The notes beneath the pieces are model-generated. The model had not been told where the DNA came from and ran no database searches. It saw only the letters and a program-made list of their open reading frames with translations. This document shows, in pieces, positions 57,375 through 64,000 of a DNA stretch of 64,000 bases (position 1 is its first letter; the number at the start of each line of letters is the position of its first letter). Origin of the DNA: Pseudomonas bubulae (GTDB lineage Bacteria > Pseudomonadota > Gammaproteobacteria > Pseudomonadales > Pseudomonadaceae); the NCBI RefSeq assembly GCF_900618535.1, contig NZ_UYJA01000008.1:1-64000 (forward strand). The letters run 5' to 3'. A program made the position numbers and the translations under genes.

Positions 57375-57893
57375 TCAGGACTTGTGGTGGGCATCCACCA
57401 GTTTTTGCGCCATCAGCAGATGCATTTCCAGCTTGGGCAGATACTTTTCGGCAAACGCCTGCAACTCCGGTGACTCGGGATTTTGCGCCTGCTCCTTGTA
57501 CAACTCGATGGCCTGTTCATGGGCCTTGACCTGATTGGCCGCATAGGCCGCGTCGAACGAATCGCCCTCCTGCACTTGCAGCATCAGCTTTTTCGCCTTG
57601 TCGAGTATCTGCTCATCGCTGGACACCTGCAGGCCCAGTCGGCTGGCAAGATCCTTCAAATCCCGATTGGCATTGGTATGGTCCTTGATGGCTTCCACGG
57701 CATAGCTTTCTATGTCCGTCGAAGAGGTTTTACTGATCGCCATACGGCTGGTCTCGATCTCCGCAATCCCTGCTGCATGAGCCTCATCAACAAAGTCTGC
57801 CGGACTGGCTGCGACTGCTGTGGCCGCCACGATCAGGGAGCAGACCAGGGCACAACCTACCACAAAGCGTTTGGGGCCAATCAGGTGTGTCAT
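57375..57893 (-). CDS. DUF4142 family secreted protein
   Basis: 172 residues with a signal peptide (KRFVVGCALVCSLIVAATAVAASP). The mature part is a DUF4142 four-helix, ferritin-like domain: HAAGIAEIETSRMAI, DHTNANRDLKDLASRLG, and KAHEQAIELYKEQA. Periplasmic; function unknown, sometimes stress-linked. Confidence 0.9.
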   Translation of the reverse strand: MTHLIGPKRFVVGCALVCSLIVAATAVAASPADFVDEAHAAGIAEIETSRMAISKTSSTDIESYAVEAIKDHTNANRDLKDLASRLGLQVSSDEQILDKAKKLMLQVQEGDSFDAAYAANQVKAHEQAIELYKEQAQNPESPELQAFAEKYLPKLEMHLLMAQKLVDAHHKS

Positions 57894-58062
57894 AACGTCC
57901 TCCAGAAAAAGGCAGGTTTATTCCCTGCACAGAATCTGAAGGCACGTGATGGCAAAGGTTTAAATCAAAGCTGTTTTTTCTGACGGATGGCAACTGAAGG
58001 CACTTCAGCGAACCCTGAGCCATACTGTCCAGCAACACTTTGCGCCAAACAGGAGAAGCCAT

Positions 58063-58398
58063 ATGGACGCCTTCAGGGCCATGCTCGACAACTGGGAGTC
58101 CAGATCTCAGGAGTCCAGTGAGCGGGTTGAATACAACCTTTCACTACACAAGCGTGATTTGGTCAAAATCAAGGCTTTCGCCCAAGCCTACGGGCTGGAT
58201 GAAGCCACCATTACCCAAAGCCTGATTCATTGCGCGCTTGAGCAAGCAGAGCAGGCCATGCCCTATGTGAAGGGCTCTGAGGTCATCAGGATTGAAGAAG
58301 GTGAAGAGATTTATGCCGATGCCGGCAAAACCCCAGCATTCGTGAAAGCGGAACAAGCAATTTCCAGAGAACTGGACCTGAACAGTCCGCCTTCCTGA
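58063..58398 (+). CDS. Conserved small protein, function unknown
   Basis: 111 residues. Helical, with LHKRDLVKIKAFAQAYGLDE then SLIHCALEQAEQAMPY, followed by EVIRIEEGEEIYADAGKTPAF. Databases sometimes label relatives as type 1 pili tip component; nothing in the sequence (no signal peptide, no beta strands of a pilin) supports that. GGAGAAGCC ribosome site. Confidence 0.75.
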   Translation: MDAFRAMLDNWESRSQESSERVEYNLSLHKRDLVKIKAFAQAYGLDEATITQSLIHCALEQAEQAMPYVKGSEVIRIEEGEEIYADAGKTPAFVKAEQAISRELDLNSPPS

Positions 58399-58843
58399 AT
58401 CAAGTCTTGGGCCGTGACCGGGTAGCGCTGCGCCCGGGGGCACCGGCAGGTGGCGTGTACTGCCGGGCCTGCGCGCAGCCCGCATTCAGCAACAGCACGC
58501 CAAAGGGGGAGCAGCCTTATCATCGTCTAAATCCATTTGAGCTCGAATGGGAGCGTTCAATGGCACTACCGGGTAGTAATCCTTCAATCCCGGCGCCACA
58601 CGACCGAGCATTCGCAACAATTCGGTTCAGGCCAGTTACATAATATCAAACGTTAGTTTTCAGGCCGATATTTAACCCGACGCAAAAGTTAACCCCGCGC
58701 CACAAAGTTATTGTCCGACAATATAACGATATATATCCGCTCGTCCGACCAAACCGCCATAAAAACATTAAAACTTGCCCAATAAAATAAATGTGCTTTT
58801 CTAGTGAAGCGATCCCAACCCATCGTCTTCAAAGGATGAAGTG
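58399..58843. other. 445-base gap upstream of the desaturase
   Basis: No credible ORF. GC-rich up to 58,500 and AT-rich near 58,680-58,800; the second part probably holds the desaturase promoter. No operator is claimed. Confidence 0.4.
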
Positions 58844-59899
58844 ATGAACACTGACTCTCGAGCACCCAGTACGACTTTGCCAAAAACCGAGCAGGATTTA
58901 ATTAACGACGTTACTCAAAAAATCACACAGCACAGTAATGAGCTACGTAAACGCTATCGCGTACTGGGTTTCCAGAATGCCATAGGCGCCAGCGTGATGG
59001 CTGTTTCTGTAACTGGCATGATAATAACGGGCACACTGTATATAAAAGGGCTTATTCCCGGCTGGCTTTGTATTGTAATCAATGCGTTGTTGACGTCATT
59101 TATTCATGAACTTGAACACGACTTGATTCATCGCCTGTATTTCAGAAAACACCCCGTGGCGCACAACCTGATGATGCTGCTGTGCTGGATAGCCCGCCCC
59201 GGTATGCCCAGCCCCTGGTTACGGCGTGAACTGCACTTTCATCATCACAAAGAATCCGGCACCCACACCGATGTTGAAGCCTGGATTACCACCAGCGGCA
59301 GCAAGTGGGGGGCCAAGCGCTTTTTAAAACTCATCGACGGTTTTGTCTTTGGCATTGTCAATGCCCTGTTCGCACCGACCTGGCAAGAAAAAATCAGGTT
59401 GACCGTCAAGGTGCTTCGGTTGAATGCGCCCATGGGGCTTCTGTACTGGGGCTGCTGGTATATATTCCTGGGTTACCACCTCTACACATGGGTGAACTCG
59501 CTGATGGGCCTCACCGTTGAGCTCTCTGCTGCCGCATCACTGCTGATACAGGTGGTCAATGCTGCAGTGGTGATTATCGTCGCGCCCAATATCATCCGTC
59601 AGTTCTGCCTGTTTTTTATCAGCTCCAACATTCACTATTTCGGCGACGTCATGCCACGCAATCCCTTGCAGCAAACCCAGGTCATGAACCGGTGGTGGCT
59701 GTGGCCATTCCAGTTGTTTTGCTTCAACTTCGGGAGCACCCATTGCATTCATCACTTTGTGGTCAAGGACCCGTTCTACCTGCGCCAAATGACCGCGCCC
59801 TTCGCCCATAAAGTTTTAGCGGACGCCGGTGTCAGGTTTAATGACTTCGGCACCTATAAGCGCTCAAACCGTTACAGCTTTACGCAACCGGAAGCTTAA
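58844..59899 (+). CDS. Membrane fatty acid desaturase-type di-iron enzyme
   Basis: 351 residues from the ATG at 58844, eight bases after AGGA. Hydrophobic helices at about 50-90 and 190-250. Three histidine boxes bind the di-iron centre: HELEHDLIH (about 95), LHFHHH (about 130) and HCIHHFV (about 300). Oxygen-dependent desaturase or hydroxylase of lipid chains; substrate unknown. The first 40 residues are polar and cytoplasmic. Codon use is slightly more AT-rich than flanking core genes. Confidence 0.9.
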   Translation: MNTDSRAPSTTLPKTEQDLINDVTQKITQHSNELRKRYRVLGFQNAIGASVMAVSVTGMIITGTLYIKGLIPGWLCIVINALLTSFIHELEHDLIHRLYFRKHPVAHNLMMLLCWIARPGMPSPWLRRELHFHHHKESGTHTDVEAWITTSGSKWGAKRFLKLIDGFVFGIVNALFAPTWQEKIRLTVKVLRLNAPMGLLYWGCWYIFLGYHLYTWVNSLMGLTVELSAAASLLIQVVNAAVVIIVAPNIIRQFCLFFISSNIHYFGDVMPRNPLQQTQVMNRWWLWPFQLFCFNFGSTHCIHHFVVKDPFYLRQMTAPFAHKVLADAGVRFNDFGTYKRSNRYSFTQPEA

Positions 59900-60253
59900 G
59901 CTATCAACCCGCTTCTATTTGTTTGATCTCGCCCTATAAATATCACCTTAGCCAGTGACCTTCAGAACTGGCTAAGCCTTTATCAACCGCACATCCTGTA
60001 GGAAATCAGGGGGCTGTGTTGACTTAATGTGGCGGTTAAGGAGGGGTTCGAAACCGTCCATACCCGTTTTTTTCAAATCACGGCCCCCGGCTTATAACGA
60101 CTGCAGAGGATCTGCTGACTAACGAGCGGCCCCATGGCAGCCCCATGGGGTTGTGTGTCAACTTGTGAGTCTGCTGCCTCATAGGGCATGTGTATTCTTT
60201 GCGTTTAGCCCTCGAAAAAAGGCAAGAACCGTAAGCACCTTGCTCATGAACAA
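59900..60253. other. 354-base gap with the tRNA-Ser 3'-end copy
   Basis: Contains the degenerate tRNA copy (60,000-60,052) and no gene. The remainder is unremarkable. Confidence 0.5.
60000..60052 (-). repeat. Degenerate copy of the tRNA-Ser 3' end and flank (attachment-site-like)
   Basis: Matches 61,748-61,801 with about six mismatches and one indel over 54 positions, including the core ACTTAATGTGGCGGT. It keeps the CCA-end, acceptor 3' strand and T-loop TTCGAA of tRNA-Ser, but no 5' part of a tRNA. This is the layout left by site-specific insertion at a tRNA 3' end. Confidence 0.8.
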
Positions 60254-60799
60254 TTAAAAATAGCTCGGCGGGTTTTTTAAGAAATACTCAGCTTCCTGAT
60301 TATTCCTTTGATTTATTCTGAGCAGCAAGCTCGGGTGAGCTCCTTTATAGCCTATTGATTCTGCTGCAACAAAACCAGCTGATCTGTAGATGTTGGTTTG
60401 TACGTCTTGAAAAAGCATAAACCCTGTAGTTGCTTGTTGTTTCTCATAGCCTTCTAGCAGCATTGACAGGCAGCTTAGGCCATATCCTTTCTTGCGGCTG
60501 TTTACCTCTGTAGCTAATGAGCCTATGCCTATCCATGAACTGTTGTTATGCCCCGGGATCACATAGGAAATGGCAGATGATAGGGGCGCCCCGCTGCTAT
60601 CCCTTAAGATAAACCAGTTGCCTAATCTGTATTTTTCCGATGCGCAGCATATATCAAGGTATTCTTCCGTTTGGAATTCCGCACCCCACGCATCCTTTCC
60701 CATCAAAAAAACGTGGGTCATATCATTTTCTTCCGCAGGGCTTAGCGTCATATTATCCCTGTATAGGGGTTTAAGTGGCAGCGGCTTACTCAGCTTCAT
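60254..60799 (-). CDS. GNAT-family N-acetyltransferase
   Basis: 181 residues. GNAT core with acetyl-CoA loop in SLATEVNSRKKGYGLSCLSM (Arg/Lys-x-x-Gly-x-Gly type) and the C-terminal NIYRSAGFVAAESIGYKG segment. Substrate unknown. It is the only intact gene in the tRNA-bounded remnant and uses AT-rich codons. Two ATG codons near the start are possible; the longer is taken. Confidence 0.75.
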   Translation of the reverse strand: MKLSKPLPLKPLYRDNMTLSPAEENDMTHVFLMGKDAWGAEFQTEEYLDICCASEKYRLGNWFILRDSSGAPLSSAISYVIPGHNNSSWIGIGSLATEVNSRKKGYGLSCLSMLLEGYEKQQATTGFMLFQDVQTNIYRSAGFVAAESIGYKGAHPSLLLRINQRNNQEAEYFLKNPPSYF

Positions 60800-61747
60800 A
60801 TGGATTGCATCCCTCCTTTTTATGATGCAAAGGCCAACCTGTTAAATGTCGACTTCAGGCTTGAAATCCATACTAGTATTTGTTTTGCATAGGTCAAGAA
60901 GGCTGACGCCAATAGTTGCGCGCTTGATTTTTTCGAATTTCATTGCACTTAATGCTATCGCGCTAATTTGGTGCGGATTTTCGTAGTGTGTAATCGTGCG
61001 ATTGGTTAGGGTGCAGGCAGGGAACTTATACTTGCGGGAGCACTATAAGAGTGCGTTTTAATTGTGCGCTTACTAGGTGTAAGGTTCCGACATGAGAAGC
61101 TGCGGACTCATTGCGAAACAGGCTGGGTTTTCAGTCCAAGCCTCACAGAACACCTTGAGCGGAGTTCAGCCGTGCAAAGCCTTGAGATGCCTGGCAAAGT
61201 TGGAAGCCCTCACGAAAGCCAAAACGTGGGCTTTCAGCGCATCAAAACCCAGGTAATGAAACGTCTTAACCGTAGTTCCTATAATCGTACGATTCATTCG
61301 CTAGACTTGGCCGCCATTCCAAGAATGGTAAGGCTTGGATAGCCGGTGCTTGATGTTGCTCTTGTAGGGCTTACCGGGCGAGTGACGCGGACTGCATGGA
61401 TAGGATTCACGCCCGATCAGCACCGGTTTCAAATCAACAGAAACATCTTTATATCTAGCAACGCTGACATCGCCATTGATCATGGCATTGCTGGATCACT
61501 AGTCAGCCCCGCACGTGCTGGCACATATCCTTCGTGTCGAACATCCTGAAAACGCCCAGATATCCGTCAGCACTCTGGGACGCGGATCAATGAAGACGAC
61601 CCGGACGTCGTCAGCATCCTGCAACACGCTCTGAATCTACAGCCAGCGCCCTCCACAATTCAGGGATAAGCACGGGCAAAATTCAGCCGGTATTCCCATA
61701 CCACCATTTTCCAGACGCCAGAAACCACAAACCCCCGACTTTCTCTA
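60800..61747. other. About 950 bases without an intact gene (island interior)
   Basis: Several ORF scraps, none with credible start and full domain. Near 61,510-61,665, on the plus strand, short frames (VLAHILRVEHPENAQ and, in another frame, EDDPDVVSILQHALNL ending in TAA) look like a frameshifted C-terminus of some former gene; not identified. Confidence 0.4.
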
Positions 61748-61767
61748 GGAAAATCAGGGGTTTGTGT
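61727..61767 (-). terminator. Hairpin downstream of tRNA-Ser
   Basis: ACAAACCCC-type arms (61727 on) pair with GGGGTTTGT near 61,758-61,767, on the 3' side of the minus-strand tRNA; consistent with its terminator. The right half also forms part of the duplicated segment. Confidence 0.6.
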
Positions 61768-61801
61768 TTACTTAATGTGGCGGTGAAGGAGAGATTCGAA
61801 C
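61748..61801 (-). repeat. tRNA-Ser 3' end, intact copy of the attachment-like repeat
   Basis: The functional partner of the degenerate copy at 60,000; includes CCA end and T-loop of the tRNA below. Confidence 0.8.
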
Positions 61802-61867
61802 TCTCGATACAATTTCTTGTATACACACTTTCCAGGCGTGCTCCTTAAGCCACTCGGACACTTCACC
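61779..61867 (-). tRNA. tRNA-Ser(GGA)
   Basis: 89 bases on the minus strand with encoded CCA. Acceptor GGTGAAG pairs with CTTCACC, followed by discriminator G. Anticodon stem CACGC/GTGTG holds the loop CTGGAAA, so the anticodon is GGA (UCC/UCU codons). A long variable arm (class II, as in Ser) and the T-loop TTCGAAT complete it. Confidence 0.95.
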
Positions 61868-62174
61868 GTATCTCTTCAAACAAGTTCTGTCTGTCGAGGC
61901 GCGCTAATGTAGTCGAAAGCTTTCGATATGACAAATGTTTTTTTCAGAATTTTCATGTGCTTACGAAAATAGTCCTTTTGGCGGTATGCCACGGGGGGGC
62001 GTTTCTGCCAAATTCCGGCACCGCAGCTTTGCCCGTTCAGGCAAAAACCCTGCTCCGCTGCCCTCTATATAGAAGGTGCAGGCCAATTGCATGACTCACC
62101 GGTCAGTCATGGCCCTTTACCTGGGCCACGGGGCTGGGTAACGTCTGCCCCACTTCATAACAAGGATTTGCGCC
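61868..62174. other. 307-base region between tRNA-Ser and the crotonase
   Basis: Holds tRNA promoter sequence and, near the crotonase, TATATA at 62066-62071 followed by the inverted repeat at 62091-62110. No ORF. Confidence 0.4.
62091..62110. promoter_or_regulatory. Inverted repeat, candidate operator upstream of the crotonase
   Basis: ATGACT and AGTCAT flank CACCGGTC, 25-45 bases downstream of a possible -10 element TATATA. The form resembles TetR-type operators that control lipid-degradation genes; not proven. Confidence 0.35.
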
Positions 62175-62864
62175 ATGAGTGACTTGATTGCCTATCACCT
62201 GGAAGACGGTATCGCCACGCTGACCTTGAGCAATGGCAAGGTCAATGCCATCTCCCCGGATGTGATCACTGCGTTTAATGCCGCCCTGGACCAGGCCGAG
62301 CAGGATCGCGCTGTAGTCATCATTACCGGGCAACCAGGCATTCTCTCTGGCGGCTATGACTTGAAGGTGATGACCGCCAGCCCCGAGCAAGCCATTGAGC
62401 TGGTCAGACAGGGCTCGACCCTCGCTCGTCGCCTGTTGGCGCATCCGTTCCCGGTGGTGATTGCCTGTTCCGGCCACGCGGTGGCCAAGGGCGCATTTCT
62501 GCTGTTGTCGGTGGATTACCGTATCGGCGTGGAAGGCCCGTTCAGCATCGGCCTGAACGAAGTGCAGATAGGCATGACCATGCACCATGCCGGTATTGAG
62601 CTGGCCCGCGACCGGCTGCGCAAATCGGCATTCCACCGCTCGGTTATCAACGGTGAGATGTTCACCCCGCTCACCGCAGTTGACGCAGGCTTCCTCGACA
62701 AGGTGGTCAAGCCTGATGAGCTGCAAGCCGCAGCCCTGGAAGCCGCCCGCCAGTTGAAGAAGATCAATATGAGGGCCCACAGGAACACCAAGTTCAAGGT
62801 GCGCAAGGAGCTGCTGGAAACGCTGGACAAGGCAATTGAAGAAGACCAGCACCACCCGCTCTGA
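62175..62864 (+). CDS. Enoyl-CoA hydratase/isomerase family protein
   Basis: 229 residues, one crotonase domain. Oxyanion-hole loops SGGYDLKVM and GAFLLLSVDYRIG; the usual catalytic Glu of the second loop is not at the expected place, so hydratase activity is uncertain. Standalone, with a hairpin after the stop. Acyl-CoA substrate unknown. Confidence 0.88.
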   Translation: MSDLIAYHLEDGIATLTLSNGKVNAISPDVITAFNAALDQAEQDRAVVIITGQPGILSGGYDLKVMTASPEQAIELVRQGSTLARRLLAHPFPVVIACSGHAVAKGAFLLLSVDYRIGVEGPFSIGLNEVQIGMTMHHAGIELARDRLRKSAFHRSVINGEMFTPLTAVDAGFLDKVVKPDELQAAALEAARQLKKINMRAHRNTKFKVRKELLETLDKAIEEDQHHPL

Positions 62865-62886
62865 CCCTCCCCCCCTGAAATACCGG

Positions 62887-62911
62887 TCCCGACCGCAACC
62901 TGCGGTCGGGA
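62887..62911 (+). terminator. Hairpin after the crotonase
   Basis: TCCCGACCGC pairs with GCGGTCGGGA around AACCT; no long T-run. Confidence 0.6.
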
Positions 62912-63086
62912 TTGTGCCTGCCTGACGTCCCCCTGCAATCATTCTCAAACTGCTCTGGCCCGCCTCTTACAAAGCTCGTTGAAACAAATGCTAAAACTTC
63001 AGCTATCTCCTACTTGTATCGGGGTAATTGCTGAAGACAGTGCACATCCGTACACTGCGCCGACTTTTGTTTTGGCGAGCCTGTAA

Positions 63087-63869
63087 ATGCTACTTTCGAT
63101 GCGTATGTTGTTGATGTGTCTGCATTTTATGCTTGCAGGCGTACTGGGTGTAATACTGGGCATGTGCCGTCCCTTCAATCCGGACAACAGCCGCCTGTGC
63201 GCGCGCCTGTATGCCTGGCCGTCCCGCTGGATCCTGGGCTACAGACTCAAGGCCGAGGTCGGACCGCTGATGGACAAGCCGCAAAGCTGTGTGGTGATTG
63301 CCAATCATCAGTCCAACTACGACCTGTTTATATTCGGCAACGTGGTACCGCGCCGCACTGTGTGCATCGGCAAAAAAAGCCTTAAGTGGGTGCCTCTGTT
63401 CGGCCAGCTGTTCTGGTTGGCGGGCAATGTGCTGATCGATCGGGGCAATGCCCAGAAAGCCCGCAAGTCGATGCTGACGACTACCCGCACCCTGCAAGAG
63501 AAAGACACGTCCATCTGGGTATTCCCGGAAGGCACGCGCAATTTCGGCAAAACCCTGCTGCCTTTCAAGAAGGGCGCATTCCAGATGGCAATCACTGCCG
63601 GGGTGCCGATCGTACCGGTGTGCGTTAGCACTTATAGCCAGCACCTGCAGCTCAACCGCTGGCACAGTGCCGATATCCAGATCCGTTCACTGCCTGCCAT
63701 CCCGACAGCCGGCCTGACCCTGAATGACATCCCGCAGTTGATGGAACAGTGCCACGAGCAGATGCGTGAATGCATTGAAGCCATGGACCGGGAACTGCTG
63801 AGCCAGAAAAACATTCACTTGCCCCCCCTGTCCAAGGGCAACTCGACAGTATCCAACCCGAACCACTGA
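63087..63869 (+). CDS. plsC: 1-acyl-sn-glycerol-3-phosphate acyltransferase (PlsC type)
   Basis: 260 residues. Adds the second acyl chain to lysophosphatidic acid at the inner membrane. N-terminal helix (LMCLHFMLAGVLGVILG), NHQSNYD (HX4D) catalytic motif at about residue 73, IGKKSLKWVPLFGQ, and FPEGTRNFGKTLLPF (acyl-glycerol binding). The C-terminal tail is variable. Several paralogues exist in pseudomonads, so symbol is by family. Confidence 0.9.
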   Translation: MLLSMRMLLMCLHFMLAGVLGVILGMCRPFNPDNSRLCARLYAWPSRWILGYRLKAEVGPLMDKPQSCVVIANHQSNYDLFIFGNVVPRRTVCIGKKSLKWVPLFGQLFWLAGNVLIDRGNAQKARKSMLTTTRTLQEKDTSIWVFPEGTRNFGKTLLPFKKGAFQMAITAGVPIVPVCVSTYSQHLQLNRWHSADIQIRSLPAIPTAGLTLNDIPQLMEQCHEQMRECIEAMDRELLSQKNIHLPPLSKGNSTVSNPNH

Positions 63870-63952
63870 ACCTTTGTCGTCTCAAAGTGGCCAATAGCAC
63901 GCTAAGCTGCATCTTCGTGCCATAACCCTTTGAAGAAGAAGCGATTAGAACT

Positions 63953-64000
63953 ATGGGGAGAGTTGTTGCTGCTGCGGTTTATAACGCAGGCAAGAAAGTC
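63953..64000 (+). CDS. CorA-family divalent metal transporter, first 16 codons only
   Basis: An ATG at 63953 opens MGRVVAAAVYNAGKKV to the end of the window. This start is typical of the Pseudomonas CorA-type Mg2+/Co2+ transporter, but the visible part is short. AGAAGAAG lies upstream. Confidence 0.6.
   Translation, partial: MGRVVAAAVYNAGKKV

Larger units (their letters stand above)
60053..61747. mobile_element. Decayed island between tRNA-Ser and its 3'-end copy
   Basis: About 1.7 kb bounded by the two tRNA-Ser 3' repeats. It holds one intact gene (acetyltransferase) and ORF scraps, with lower GC and no integrase. Probably a remnant of an integrative element. Confidence 0.65.

Noticed and set aside
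61064-61549. Small frames (92 and 67 residues) in the tRNA-Ser island
   Set aside because: No start with a ribosome site, no domain, and codon use unlike genes; treated as decayed sequence.

Overview
The window is a stretch of a Pseudomonas chromosome, most like the P. fluorescens lineage (P. fragi/P. fluorescens type). The basis is gene content and order (topA, fadBA, uup, slt, yegS, moeA-moaB/mobA, sagS, gpx-msrB, alaA, htpX, tpm, efp-earP), the high-GC codon use, and several copies of the REP element that begins GTGGGAGCGGGCTTGCTCGC. No species can be fixed from the sequence alone.

Layout. 1-177: start of an IS110-family transposase running off the left edge, next to topA. 177-12,117: topA, a DUF1653 gene, the fatty-acid beta-oxidation operon fadBA, a small membrane-anchored protein, a universal stress protein, the ABC-F ATPase uup and the lytic transglycosylase slt. 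12,171-20,595: MOSC protein, cheV, a YegS-type lipid kinase, a bifunctional mannose-1-P guanylyltransferase/isomerase, molybdenum cofactor genes moeA-moaB and divergent mobA, a YgdR-type lipoprotein, a pseudouridine synthase and a glutaredoxin-like protein. 20,805-23,706: a CPA2 cation/proton antiporter and the yqjD-yqjE-like trio.

23,816-29,106 is the most unusual region. The resident dGTPase gene (dgt) survives only as an N-terminal scrap and a frameshifted C-terminal third. They are separated by about 4.5 kb of visibly AT-rich DNA that carries a different, intact dGTPase on the opposite strand, an orphan membrane protein and two tandem near-duplicate secreted proteins. dGTPases of this family are known anti-phage effectors, so this looks like an accessory (possibly defence) cassette that destroyed and replaced the housekeeping gene.

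29,373-40,572 is a signalling block: a RocA2/BvgA-like response regulator broken by an in-frame stop, its intact RocS2/BvgS-like hybrid kinase, a GAF/HD-GYP c-di-GMP phosphodiesterase, then free-Met-sulfoxide reductase, a DUF815 ATPase and a SagS-like hybrid kinase. 40,715-50,239: gpx-msrB (oxidative damage), alaA, htpX, tpm, a DODA dioxygenase, cold-type DEAD helicase, a spermidine-synthase-like protein and a class II DAHP synthase. 50,364-58,398: small proteins, a LysR regulator, a TauE exporter, efp with its rhamnosylating enzyme earP, a Gre-like factor, a second DUF883 protein, an MFS exporter and DUF4142. 58,844-61,867: a fatty acid desaturase, then a decayed island bounded by tRNA-Ser(GGA) and a 53-bp imperfect copy of its 3' end, holding one acetyltransferase. 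62,175-64,000: a crotonase, a PlsC-type acyltransferase and the first codons of a CorA-type transporter.

Most of the window is ordinary core genome. The points worth attention are the dgt replacement, the split response regulator, the tRNA-Ser island scar, the tip-residue change in the Gre-like factor and the IS110 edge.
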